A DNA stretch of 64,000 nt from Streptomyces sp. HUAS YS2 (GTDB lineage Bacteria > Actinomycetota > Actinomycetes > Streptomycetales > Streptomycetaceae): NCBI RefSeq assembly GCF_033343995.1, contig NZ_CP137573.1:248001-312000 (forward strand). Reading direction: 5' to 3'. Every line of letters begins with the position of its first letter. Positions within the stretch are counted from its first letter, which is position 1. A program made the translations under genes and the position numbers. Positions 8,594 to 16,872 of the stretch are shown piece by piece. The notes under the pieces were generated by a model. That model saw nothing but the letters and a program-made list of their open reading frames with translations. It did not search any database and was not told the origin of the DNA.

Positions 8594-9309
8594 GGACACC
8601 GCCGAAGGATGAGGAGGAGGTTCCACGTCGCGAACTCCCGCAGCCCGGGCACCCGCGCGACGAGCTGCGGGAGGACCGGCCAGTAGCGGGAGCGGGCGGA
8701 GAGGATCTCCACGTCGTCGCGGCTCCTGACCCCGCGCAGGGTCGGACCGACGCCGATGGCGAAGAGGTTGTCGCCGAGCCGGTGCTTGGCGGCCCGGCCG
8801 GTGCGCCGTTCGTAGCGGGCGCGGGCCCGTTCGGCGCCGAGGTAGTGCCAGGGCGCCCACTCGTGGCCGCCCCACGGCGAGAGCCAGTTGGTGAACGAGA
8901 CGTAGATCAGTCCGCCGGGCCGGGTGACCCGCACCATCTCGCTGAGGAACGTGCCCGGATCGCGGACGTGCTCCAGCACGTTGGAGGAGAAGCAGACGTC
9001 GGCGGCGCCGTCTGCGAGGGGCAGCAGATAGCCGTCGGCGACGACCGTCCCGGCGCCCGGCTCGGCGGCGAGTTCGTCCGCGTCCGGCTCGAACAGGTAG
9101 CCGTGGGCGCCGCGGCGGCGGAACTCCCGGGTGAAGTAGCCGCGGCCGCCGCCCACGTCGACGACGACCCGGCCGTCCAGCCGGGTGAGGCGCTCGACCT
9201 GGTCGACCGCGTCGCGGGCCAGCAGTTCGTAGGCGGTGTGCGGGTCGTCCTGCTCGCGCAGGAAGGCCCGGAACAGGGTGAGGGAGCGGCGGAACGAGGG
9301 GTCCTTCAC
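8590..9309 (-). CDS. Class I SAM-dependent methyltransferase (Rv0224c-like)
   Basis: 239 residues. Motif I is VVVDVGGGRGYFTREF, the acidic loop is LFEPDADEL, and CFSSNVLEHVRDPGTFLSEMVRVTRPGG is the Methyltransf_11 post-I region. The long downstream part (SFTNWLSPWGGHEWAPWHYLG) matches actinobacterial methyltransferases that sit beside envelope glycosyltransferases, including (from memory) mycobacterial Rv0224c. GTG at 9309 overlaps the stop of the glycosyltransferase gene by four bases, and its own stop overlaps the AftD-like start, so it is firmly inside the operon. Likely methylates a sugar of the glycan or its lipid carrier; substrate unproven. Confidence 0.88.
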   Translation of the reverse strand: MKDPSFRRSLTLFRAFLREQDDPHTAYELLARDAVDQVERLTRLDGRVVVDVGGGRGYFTREFRRRGAHGYLFEPDADELAAEPGAGTVVADGYLLPLADGAADVCFSSNVLEHVRDPGTFLSEMVRVTRPGGLIYVSFTNWLSPWGGHEWAPWHYLGAERARARYERRTGRAAKHRLGDNLFAIGVGPTLRGVRSRDDVEILSARSRYWPVLPQLVARVPGLREFATWNLLLILRRCP

Positions 9310-10511
9310 GTGTGTGCGCCCTCCGCCCGCGCAGCGCCGCCCGGCGCGTGCGCACGGTGCACCGCCTCGGCGGCGACGGCGCGGAACTGCCGTACGGCGC
9401 TGCTCCACAGGTAGCCGGCGGCCCGCTCGGCCGCCGCCTTGCCCATGGCCTCGCGCCGGTCGTCGTCGAGCGCGAGCGTGCACCACAGCGCCGCGAACGA
9501 CGACTCGCCCCGGGCGAGTACGCCGGTGATGCCGTCCTGGACGGAGTCCCGCAGCCCCGGCACGTCGAACGCGAGGGTCGGCGTGCCGCGCACGCCCGCC
9601 TCGGTCACCACCAGACCCCAGCCCTCGACGGCGGCCGGGTGCAGCAGCAGCCACGTCTCGCAGAGCAGCCGGTGCTTCTCCTCCTCGGACACATGGCCCC
9701 TGAACTCCACGCCGGGACCGGCGAGTCGCTCGAGCCGCTCGCGTTCGGGGCCGTCCCCGACGATGACGAGCCGGCCGCCGGTGACGGGCCGGACGCGTTC
9801 CCACAGCCGCAGCAGCAGGTCGATGCGCTTGTAGTCGACCAGACGGCCGAGGGCCAGGAACGTCGGTGTCGCCGACCGCGCCGCGCGCGGCCCCGGCTCG
9901 TGGACGCCGTTGTGCACGACGCGGATCTGTCCCTCCGGGACTCCGATGGCGTGCAGCGCGCCCGCGGTGGAGGGCGACACGGCCACCAGCAGGTTGCCGC
10001 GGTGGGCCCGCGCCAGCGCCCAGTGTTCGAGCATCCGGCCCGCGCGGGCGACGGGTGGGGGGAACCGCATGTCCCACAGCTCGGTGTGCACGTGGTTGAC
10101 CAGGCACACCGTGGGGCCGCGGTGCCACAGCGGGGAGAGGTAGGGCATCCCGTTGCACACCTCGACCAGCAGGTCGCAGTCGCCGACCTGGCGGGCGAAG
10201 GCGGAGCGTGCGCTCACGAAGTGCCCGAGCGTGCCGCCGGCCGACACGACGCGGTACTCGCGGGGCGCGGCGGGGCCGCCGCACAGGAGCGTGACGTCGT
10301 GGCCGAGTTCGGTGAGCCCGGAGGCGAGGCGGTCGATCAGCAGTTCCGAACCGCCCGCGGCCGGGTTGCCGAGGTCGCGGTGGGCGAGGAAGACGATGCG
10401 CCGGGGCGGTTCGGCTCCGTGCGGGAGGGCGTGGTCACGGCTCTCCGGTGCCCGCGAGTGCTGCGGCTGCGGGCCGGGGTCGAGCAGCGGGGGAGGTACG
10501 TGCTGGGGCAT
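9306..10511 (-). CDS. Family 4 (group 1) glycosyltransferase
   Basis: 401 residues, two Rossmann lobes. The N-terminal lobe has GNPAAGGSELLIDRLASGL (acceptor-side glycine loop). The C-terminal lobe has FLALGRLVDYKRIDLLLRLW, VIVGDGPERERLERL and the donor-binding E-x7-E region around HPAAVEGWGLVVTEAGVRGTP. This is the GT4 plan of cytoplasmic enzymes using nucleotide sugars. ATG at 10511 follows GGAGC; longer in-frame starts would add a Pro-rich stretch coming from the G-rich leader and look spurious. It is the first gene of the seven-gene operon and would make an inner part of the glycan on the cytoplasmic face, before the AftD-like enzyme extends it outside. Confidence 0.88.
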   Translation of the reverse strand: MPQHVPPPLLDPGPQPQHSRAPESRDHALPHGAEPPRRIVFLAHRDLGNPAAGGSELLIDRLASGLTELGHDVTLLCGGPAAPREYRVVSAGGTLGHFVSARSAFARQVGDCDLLVEVCNGMPYLSPLWHRGPTVCLVNHVHTELWDMRFPPPVARAGRMLEHWALARAHRGNLLVAVSPSTAGALHAIGVPEGQIRVVHNGVHEPGPRAARSATPTFLALGRLVDYKRIDLLLRLWERVRPVTGGRLVIVGDGPERERLERLAGPGVEFRGHVSEEEKHRLLCETWLLLHPAAVEGWGLVVTEAGVRGTPTLAFDVPGLRDSVQDGITGVLARGESSFAALWCTLALDDDRREAMGKAAAERAAGYLWSSAVRQFRAVAAEAVHRAHAPGGAARAEGAHT

Positions 10512-10529
10512 GGGTGCTCCAACTCGTGT

Positions 10530-10705
10530 CAGGGTGCGGGGGGTTGGGGGGAGGTGAAGCCGTACGTCGGGGGCGTACGCGGGTGGGGGGGAGGTGGGGG
10601 TGGGAACGTGGGGGTCTCGTACCGGGGGACGTGGGGGGTGGGGGTGCCTGGGGGACGGCAAGCGGTGCGCGGGCGGGGACGGGCAAGGGGACCGGGAGGG
10701 GCCGT
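10530..10705. repeat. G-rich low-complexity leader region on the plus strand
   Basis: The stretch between the glycosyltransferase and DUF3068 genes is strongly strand-asymmetric: many GGGG to GGGGGG runs and GTGGGGG units on the plus strand, very few on the other. It is the 5' region of the minus-strand operon, so its RNA would be C-rich and unstructured, while the DNA plus strand could form G-quadruplexes. No gene is seen in 10512-10779 beyond this. Confidence 0.6.
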
Positions 10706-10779
10706 GCTCGGTTCGAACGCCAGTTTTCGGCACGTGATCGGCCTAAGGCTACTCACCGGTCTGACAACTTCGACCTATC

Positions 10780-11763
10780 TCAGTCCGCTTGATGCGACGT
10801 CAAGTGAGTATGCTCGGAGCCTGGTTCGGTCCTTCGCCCGCGTACGACCAGGATGCCGCCGGTCAGTGCCAGCACGCACCCGAGTGCGCCGGCGCCCAGC
10901 GGCACGGTACGGCCGAGCAGCTCGAGCTTCCTGCTGTCGGACGCCGCGAGATCCACCTGCCTGCGCTGGGTACCGGGCGTGAAGACGAGCCTGTCGCTCG
11001 ACAGGAGGACCACGGCGTCCTTGTCCGCGCCCGGGGCGCGCAGCGTCTTCCGCGGGCCGATGGCCGCGAGGACGATGCGCCCGGTGCGCCGGTCCGCGAC
11101 CAGCTCGATACGGGTGTTGGCATACCACTCCTCGGCGAGCACCTGGGGCGTGCGGGGCAGGCCGACGAGCCGGCCCGGCACCTGCCGCACGCCCGTTCTG
11201 GTGGGCGGGACGTTGCCGGTGAAGCGCAGCCCCTCGTATCCCTGCACGGTGCTGCGGCCCGCGTAGCGGAGCCGTACGACACCGCCGAGCGTGCCGTCCC
11301 ACCAGCGGTAGTCCCGCTCCTGGACGTCGAAGGGGAACTTGAGGTACGCCTCGCCGTCGAAGGCGGGCGACTCGCCGCAGCAGTGCACCGGCTCGTTGGT
11401 CCGCCGGTCGGTCACCCACCGCTCCAGCGTCCACTGCAGCGCGTCGCGGGGGTCGGAGGCCGGGAGCGTTTGGTCGGTGTCGACCGAGGTCGACACGTCC
11501 CAGACGGCGCGGCCGCTGTCGGTGCTGTCCGCGACATCGCCGCGGACCTGGCGGGTGATCGTGATCCGGCGCCCGTGCACGGTCTCGAGGCGTGCGGTGT
11601 CGAAGTAGCTGCCGGTGCCGGTGAAGACGGTCGTGGTGTCGATGTCGACCGGGGTGCGCTTGGCGCGGGGCTGGACGTAGGTCACCAGCAACGGGGCGAG
11701 GACCAGTAAGAACACCCCTGCTCCCAGGAGGAACAGGGACATCGGTGAAGCGGTACGACGCAT
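10780..11763 (-). CDS. DUF3068 (PorA-family) envelope protein
   Basis: 327 residues: one N-terminal hydrophobic anchor (residues 9-28), a long extracytoplasmic domain rich in beta-strand pattern (FDTARLETVHGRRITITRQV, YRWWDGTLGGVVRLRYAGRSTVQGYEGLRF) and a C-terminal membrane helix near 290-310 followed by a charged tail. This is the DUF3068 layout. Corynebacterial and mycobacterial members (NCgl2759, Rv0227c, from memory) have been tied to lipomannan maturation and mycolate trafficking. ATG at 11763 has AGGAG nine bases upstream. It precedes the glycan operon on the same strand, separated by 268 bases of G-rich leader. Confidence 0.88.
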   Translation of the reverse strand: MRRTASPMSLFLLGAGVFLLVLAPLLVTYVQPRAKRTPVDIDTTTVFTGTGSYFDTARLETVHGRRITITRQVRGDVADSTDSGRAVWDVSTSVDTDQTLPASDPRDALQWTLERWVTDRRTNEPVHCCGESPAFDGEAYLKFPFDVQERDYRWWDGTLGGVVRLRYAGRSTVQGYEGLRFTGNVPPTRTGVRQVPGRLVGLPRTPQVLAEEWYANTRIELVADRRTGRIVLAAIGPRKTLRAPGADKDAVVLLSSDRLVFTPGTQRRQVDLAASDSRKLELLGRTVPLGAGALGCVLALTGGILVVRGRRTEPGSEHTHLTSHQAD

Positions 11764-11837
11764 CCGGGCACTCCTGGTTCGAGGAACTCGCAGGGAGAAG
11801 CACGGACCCCGGGCCGGTCGAGCCCTTGTGTCCGAAG

Positions 11838-11867
11838 ACGCTAGGCAGCCACTTGACGGATTGTCAA
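11838..11867 (-). promoter_or_regulatory. SigA/HrdB-type promoter for the DUF3068 gene
   Basis: On the minus strand TTGACA (11867-11862) is followed after 18 bases by TAGCGT (11843-11838), a good primary-sigma match. The -35 overlaps the inverted repeat TTGAC-N5-GTCAA (11853-11867), which could also serve a regulator or the divergent DUF2613/PucR pair. Confidence 0.5.
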
Positions 11868-11946
11868 TGTCCTGTCAACACTGTGCCTTCAGCCGGTGGG
11901 GGCCGGCGGGGTGGGATCGTCTCCAACGAGGAGCTGACCCGACACA

Positions 11947-12099
11947 ATGCACCGACTGATCGTCGCAACGACCACGGCGGTGATCGCCGCGGCACTCGCC
12001 GTGGGCGCCGCCTTCGGCATCGTGGCACTGCTCGAGGCCCCTCCGGAGCAGCCCAACGTCCCCCTGATCAGTTACGACACGGCGGCGCCGCGCCGATGA
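11947..12099 (+). CDS. DUF2613-like small membrane protein
   Basis: 50 residues: a single hydrophobic helix (residues 4-28, LIVATTTAVIAAALAVGAAF) followed by a short polar tail containing YD near the end, as in DUF2613 proteins. In mycobacteria the DUF2613 protein Rv0236A is encoded next to aftD (from memory), which matches the neighbourhood here. ATG at 11947 has CGAGGAG upstream. Its stop overlaps the ATG of the PucR gene (ATGA), so both are translated together. Too short for a certain family call, but context, hydrophobicity and start signals all agree. Confidence 0.65.
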   Translation: MHRLIVATTTAVIAAALAVGAAFGIVALLEAPPEQPNVPLISYDTAAPRR

Positions 12100-13304
12100 G
12101 CCGGTCCGCGTGGAGCCAGGTCCCCCGGGCGCAGGTGGAGCGGTTCGCCTCGCTCGCCCTTGCGGAGTCGGCGGAGCTGGCGCAGACCATCCTGTGCGAG
12201 ATCCGGCAGGACTTCCCCCAGCTGCGGCTGGTGGAGGACGGGTCCGGGGAGCCGATGGCGCTGGTCGGCATTCGGCGCGCGATCGAGGGCTTCGTCCAGC
12301 ACCTGGCGTCCGGTGCGGCCGACCCGAGGGTGCCGCCCGAGGTCTTCCAGGAGTTCGGCCGCGGCGAGGGGCTGGGCGGGCGCAGCCTCGACTCCCTCCA
12401 AGCCGTGTACCGGCTCGGTGTCCGTCTCGCCTGGCGCCGGTTCGCCGAGATCGGCCAGCGGGTCGACATCGCCGCGCCCGCGATGTACGAGCTCGCCGAG
12501 TCGGGCTTCGAGTACCTGGACGGTCTGGTCGAGCAGTCGGTGCGCGGGTACGCGGAGGCGGCCGCGCTCCAGGCCAGCGAACGCATCAGGCTGCAACGGC
12601 AGTTGATCGACCGGCTGCTGTCCCATCCGCCCGGTGATCCGGTGCACACGCTGGGCGAGCGCGCCGCGCGCATCGGCTGGGACCTTCCGGCCACGATCGC
12701 CGTCGGCGTGCTGATCCGGCCGGCCTGGGAGGCGGTGGCCCCCGCCGTGGGCCAGGGCATCCTGCTGGACATGGAGTGCGAGCAGCCCCGCGTGGTCATC
12801 CCCGAGCCCGACACCGCGGGCCGTGCCGAGCTGGTGCGCCGGGCCACGACGGGCTGGTCCGGGGCGATCGGCCCCTCGGTGCCGCTCGCGGCCGCCGCGA
12901 CGTCCTTACGCTGGGCCGAGACCGCGGTGCGGCTGATCGAGGACGGCCTGCTGCCCCGGGGCGAGGTGCAGCACTGCGCCGAACGTACCGAGGAACTGGT
13001 CCTGCTCCCCTCCCAGGAGCTGATCGACGCGGCGGCGCCGCGCTGCCTGGCCCCGCTGGAGGAGGTCGGCCCCACCCAGGCCCGCCGCCTGGCCGCGACG
13101 CTCCTCGCCTGGATCGAGACGTCCGGCGGCGCGCCCGAGGTCGCCAGCCGCCTCGGGGTGCACCCACAGACGGCCCGGTACCGGCTGCGCCAGATCCGCG
13201 AGCTGTGGGGGGACGCGCTCGACGTCCCGGACCGGCGCTTCGAGATGCTGCTCGTGCTGCGCGCCCAGCGCCTGCGCGGCGAACTCCCGACGGGACCCGA
13301 CTGA
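12096..13304 (+). CDS. PucR-family transcriptional regulator
   Basis: 402 residues. The C-terminal 60 residues hold the PucR-type HTH: LLAWIETSGGAPEVASRLGVHPQTARYRLRQI, where HPQT-RYRL is diagnostic (CdaR/PucR HTH_30). The central part is a GGDEF-like/CdaR domain and the N-terminal helical part matches the RsbT/PucR-associated module (EGFVQHLASGA, GGRSLDSLQAVYRLGVRLAWRR). Cytoplasmic activator or repressor, ligand unknown. Translationally coupled to the DUF2613-like gene. Lying divergent from the envelope-glycan genes, it is a candidate regulator of them, though no binding site was identified. Confidence 0.88.
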   Translation: MSRSAWSQVPRAQVERFASLALAESAELAQTILCEIRQDFPQLRLVEDGSGEPMALVGIRRAIEGFVQHLASGAADPRVPPEVFQEFGRGEGLGGRSLDSLQAVYRLGVRLAWRRFAEIGQRVDIAAPAMYELAESGFEYLDGLVEQSVRGYAEAAALQASERIRLQRQLIDRLLSHPPGDPVHTLGERAARIGWDLPATIAVGVLIRPAWEAVAPAVGQGILLDMECEQPRVVIPEPDTAGRAELVRRATTGWSGAIGPSVPLAAAATSLRWAETAVRLIEDGLLPRGEVQHCAERTEELVLLPSQELIDAAAPRCLAPLEEVGPTQARRLAATLLAWIETSGGAPEVASRLGVHPQTARYRLRQIRELWGDALDVPDRRFEMLLVLRAQRLRGELPTGPD

Positions 13305-13346
13305 CAGGCCGGGTTCCCTGGGAGTGAGCGGGCCGGACCGGCTGGC

Positions 13347-14412
13347 CTACCGGCCGCTCTCGCGCTCTCCCGACGTCCGCTCCCAGGCCGTCGCGAACAT
13401 CTCGTGCAGCGGCGCGATCGGCAGTACGCGTACGAAAGGGCCCTGGATCTCGTTGCGCCGCATCGGGCGGACGCGGTGCTGCGCCAGCTTCGCGGTCTCC
13501 AGGGGAAGGTGCGGGGCCTTGAGGTCGGTCCACTCCCCCGGCAGGAACACCGTGCGGCCGGCGCGCGACCGCTTGGCCTCCACGACCGCGCCGGTGGCGA
13601 GGAGATCCGCGCGGGCCTGCGCGAGCTGCCCTGCCGACCAGCCGTTCCACCGGCGCACGTTACGGTCGGTGGGTGCGGCCAGGGTCGCCACCTGGAGGTA
13701 CAGAGCCGCGGCGTCCTCGCCCGTCCCGAGTTCACCGGCCACGCGCGCGACCAGCTCGGGGCAGGACTGCCGCGGGTCGGCCTCGTACGCGCCCGACGGC
13801 ACCGCGCCCGAGCGAGCCCGCCTCATCATCCGCTCCAGGCCACCACCGGCCAGCAGCGAGGCCACCCGGTCCAGTTCCTCTGCGAGGTCGGTGACCTCCT
13901 CGCGCACCTGCCGCCACACCTCGGGGTCGGCGACCGCCGCGGGGCGCAGGAAGGACGCACCGCCGGGCGCGCAGACGACCAGGGGGCCGGAGTCGTACGC
14001 GGTCGCCCCGTCCAGGCTGCCGCCGAACGGCACCAGGCCGCCCGTCTCGTCGGGCGCGACGACGCGGCCCGCCTCCATCACCTCCGCCGGGCAGGCCGTG
14101 CTCGGCCTCGGCCGCCCGGGCCGCCGCGTAGGCACGCCCGCCGGGCCGGCTGCCGTACCCGATCAGGCGGTGGCCCACGGTGTCCCAGAACCACGGCAGA
14201 TGCGCCGGAGGCAGGCGGCGCGCCCGCGCCGCCATGGTGTCGACGAACCGGCCGGGCTTGGTCCAGGACAGGTTGAGCTCGGAGCCCATGGTGTCGACGA
14301 GCTCGCGCGCCGCCGCAGCGGCCGCCGGGTCATGGGCGGTGACCCAGTCGGCGTACGTGGTCGACACGTGGGTGCCGGCGGCGGGCAGCAGGGCTTCCGG
14401 CGAGACGATCAC
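13347..14412 (-). pseudogene. Remnant of a large conserved actinomycete protein (internal deletion and frameshift)
   Basis: Two coding stretches lie in different frames. The 5' part (GTG at 14412 with GAGGAT upstream, IVSPEALLPAAGTHVS through AYAAARAAEAEHGLP, about 105 residues) ends near 14095. The 3' part (EVMEAGRVVAPDETGGLVPFG through the stop at 13347, about 250 residues) continues in another frame. The first looks like a protein beginning and the second like a C-terminus with a winged-helix-like end (NVRRWNGWSAGQLAQARADLLATGAVVEA). The likely history is loss of the middle of a much larger gene, leaving an out-of-frame junction at 14085-14100. A sequencing error cannot be excluded, but a single-base error would still leave a short protein. 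Confidence 0.65.
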
Positions 14413-14492
14413 GCCGGGGATCCTCGCACGCCCTCTGACATCGCCGACTCCGCGCCTCACACCGCGTCATGGGACGCGGCGACGGGATCCGT

Positions 14493-15164
14493 TCACGACG
14501 CGGGGTGTCCTGCGGAGTCGGTGTGCGCGGCCTGGCTGGAGAACTTGTTGAGGAAGACGTCGTACCGGCCGTCGGGGCGCTGGGTGACCGTCGCGCCGTC
14601 CTGCCAGATGCCGTTCTCCGGCCACCACTGGGAGCCGGCCGGATCGCCCTGGTTCTGGTGGATGTTGTGCATGCCGAGGTCGCCCTCGGGATCGTCGTCG
14701 AAGGGCTCGCCGAAGACGAGGACCTGCTGCCCCGCCAGCAGGATCGATTCCAGCACGGCGGCGGCGTCGACATTGGAGCCCGCGTGCCAGGGCCGCGAGC
14801 CGAACAGGTCCATCAGTTCCTGCAGCCAGGACGGCGGCCGGCGCTCGAACAGGACGCCGGACCGGTCCAGCAGCGCCGGGTGGCGCAGGTAGTCCAGGGC
14901 TCCGGAGTCCGGCGTGCGCGCGAGGTCGTGGTACCCCGGGGGCAGGGCGGCGGCCGGCCCGAGTGCGCGGGCGTCGAGGGTGAACGTCTTCCACTGCACA
15001 CCCACGTTGGACTTGTGGCTGTCGACGTCGACGGCACAGTGGTACCGCCCGTCGGGGGCGTCCACCTCGACGTTGAGGTGGAACCAGCGGCCCTGGTCGT
15101 CCGGCTGGTCGCGATAGTGGCGGTACACGGTCCCCGAGAGCACGCCGTAGCGGTCGAAAGGCAT
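14493..15164 (-). CDS. DUF2278 (YukJ-like) family protein
   Basis: 223 residues. Start MPFDRYGVLSGTVYRHYRD and the conserved C-terminal block GMHNIHQNQGD followed by WWPENGIWQDGATVTQ are hallmarks of DUF2278. The family is predicted soluble and its function is unknown; members of similar length are common in streptomycetes and bacilli. ATG at 15164 is preceded only by a weak purine match. It stands alone, convergent with nothing, about 140 bases from the divergent TIGR03086 gene. Confidence 0.88.
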   Translation of the reverse strand: MPFDRYGVLSGTVYRHYRDQPDDQGRWFHLNVEVDAPDGRYHCAVDVDSHKSNVGVQWKTFTLDARALGPAAALPPGYHDLARTPDSGALDYLRHPALLDRSGVLFERRPPSWLQELMDLFGSRPWHAGSNVDAAAVLESILLAGQQVLVFGEPFDDDPEGDLGMHNIHQNQGDPAGSQWWPENGIWQDGATVTQRPDGRYDVFLNKFSSQAAHTDSAGHPAS

Positions 15165-15303
15165 GCCGCCAGTGAACCACCGACGAACACGCGAAGCACC
15201 CGTGAGGTGACTTTGCGTAGCCGCGTGTCTCTCCGTATCGAGAGGGCGTTCGGTGTCGCAAAAGTTCAAGACGGGGTCTCGGGAGCCTCGTAGCGTCCGA
15301 AGC

Positions 15304-15882
15304 ATGAACGCGATCCACACCCACCTGACCGTCAGTGCCTCCGAAGCGGCGCGCGTCACCCGAGGCGTCACGCCCGAGCAGCTCGCCGCACCGTCCGTGT
15401 GCGCCGACTGGACCGTGCGCGAGCTCGCCAACCACCTTGTCCTCTACACCGCGCACGGACTGGAGCACCGGGCCCTGCGCACCCAGCTTCCCGAGGCAAC
15501 CGTCCAGCGGGACTTCACCGCGGACGGCGACTGGGCCGAGCGGTACGAGGAGCAGCTCGGCCGTGCTCTGGCAGCCTGGGAGCGGCCCGGCGTCTGGGAC
15601 GGCGAGATCGATCTCGGATTCACCGCCATGCCCGCCCCCACCGTCGCATCGCTCCTGGTGAAGGAACTCGCCCTGCACGGCTGGGATGTGGCCCGGTCCA
15701 CCGGGCAGGAGTTCAGCCTCCCGGAGGAGACCGCCGCGTTCGTCCTCGGGGTCGTCGAGGAGCACGCCGAGGTCTATCGCCAGTACGAAGGCTTCGCCGC
15801 GCCGGTGCCCACCGCGGCGACCGAGGGCGCCCCGGCGCTGGCCCGCGCGCTGGCCCTCAGCGGCCGCGATCCGCGAGGCTAG
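15304..15882 (+). CDS. TIGR03086-type mycothiol-dependent/DinB-like metal-binding protein
   Basis: 192 residues. The N-terminal segment (LTVSASEAARVTRGVTPEQLAAPSVCADWTVRELANHLV) with CxDWTVRELxxH is the signature of the maleylpyruvate isomerase-like/TIGR03086 family, four-helix DinB-fold proteins whose metal is held by three His; H40, H51 or H54 and H155 are candidates (KELALHGWDVARSTG). Many act with mycothiol, the actinomycete thiol, but the substrate is unknown. ATG at 15304. The stop codon interlocks with that of the convergent LysR gene through a shared CTAG. Confidence 0.82.
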   Translation: MNAIHTHLTVSASEAARVTRGVTPEQLAAPSVCADWTVRELANHLVLYTAHGLEHRALRTQLPEATVQRDFTADGDWAERYEEQLGRALAAWERPGVWDGEIDLGFTAMPAPTVASLLVKELALHGWDVARSTGQEFSLPEETAAFVLGVVEEHAEVYRQYEGFAAPVPTAATEGAPALARALALSGRDPRG

Positions 15883-16832
15883 CCGGCAAGGCCTGCCCCG
15901 GGCCGTGACGGGGCGCGGACTCCGAGGACGTCGAGCATGGCCCGGGTGGCGGGGCTGGGGTTGAACCGGCTCCAGGCGAGGCTCTCGATGCGGTGGGGAC
16001 CGTCGACGAGCGGTACCAGGGCGAGTCCGGGGTCGGCGGCGGCCAGCGGGCGGATGAAGGCGGACGGCAGCAGCGCGACGCCGAGCCCGCGCGCGACCAG
16101 TCGCGGGATCAGCTCGGCGAACCCGGCCTCGTACGCGACCTCCCGGACCAGGCCTGCGGCGGCGAAGGCCTGGTCCGACTGGGCCCGGGCGGGCGTCCCC
16201 TCGGTGAAGTCCACGAAGGTCTCCCCCACGATCTCCCGCAGCGCGACCCGCGACGCACCCGCGAGCGGGTGTCCGGCCGCCACCACCAGCACGTGCGCGT
16301 CGTGGTCGAGGACAAGGCTCTCCACCCCGTGCGGCTCCTCCCCCTCCGGCAGGCCGAGGAAGGCGAGGTCCAGCTCGCCCCTGCGGATCGCCGCGACCAG
16401 TTCGTCACTGCCTCCGGCGCGCAGGAGGACGTTCACGTGCGGGTGCCGATCGCGGTAGCGCTGCAACAGGTCGGGCACGTCGACGGCGGCCGTGGTGACG
16501 ATGACGCCGACGGCGAGCCGGCCCCGCACCACGCCCGTCGCCGCGGCGGCGTCGGCGACGGCGCGGTCGGCGGCGGCCAGGCACTCGCGCGCGCCCTCCA
16601 GGAACGCCGCTCCGGCGCTGGTGAGTTCGACCCGACGGCTGGAGCGGGCGAACAGCTGGACTCCCAACTCCCGTTCCAGCCCGGCGATCCGGTGGCTGAG
16701 CGAGGACTGCACAACGTCGCAGCGCTCCGCGGCGCGGGTGAAGTTGAGGGTTTCGGCCACGGCGACGACGTACCGCATCTGCTGGAGGTCCACGGGACGA
16801 TCGTGCTGGTTCATCGCTGGCATCGCAACCAT
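15879..16832 (-). CDS. LysR-family transcriptional regulator
   Basis: 317 residues: winged-helix LysR HTH near residues 15-75 (LQQMRYVVAVAETLNFTRAAERCDVVQSSLSHRIAGLERELGVQLF), then a two-lobed substrate-binding domain. It is divergent from an EamA transporter with only 40 bases between the start codons, the usual arrangement in which a LysR protein controls the neighbouring exporter and itself. The effector is not predictable. ATG at 16832; nearer ATG codons (16820, 16814) are possible starts. Confidence 0.92.
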   Translation of the reverse strand: MVAMPAMNQHDRPVDLQQMRYVVAVAETLNFTRAAERCDVVQSSLSHRIAGLERELGVQLFARSSRRVELTSAGAAFLEGARECLAAADRAVADAAAATGVVRGRLAVGVIVTTAAVDVPDLLQRYRDRHPHVNVLLRAGGSDELVAAIRRGELDLAFLGLPEGEEPHGVESLVLDHDAHVLVVAAGHPLAGASRVALREIVGETFVDFTEGTPARAQSDQAFAAAGLVREVAYEAGFAELIPRLVARGLGVALLPSAFIRPLAAADPGLALVPLVDGPHRIESLAWSRFNPSPATRAMLDVLGVRAPSRPGAGLAG

Positions 16833-16872
16833 GCTTTGGATACATGGCCGGATCGGACCGAGACTTCACCGC

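Noticed and set aside
5654..8686. 1010-codon plus-strand open frame opposite the AftD-like gene
   Set aside because: It is antisense to a gene with clear domains, rich in Gly/Arg/Gln with no motif: a high-GC shadow frame.
4415..9355. Single very long minus-strand frame joining the methyltransferase region and the AftD-like gene
   Set aside because: The upstream part is out of frame with the methyltransferase, whose motifs are in another frame; the ATGA at 8590-8593 marks the real boundary.
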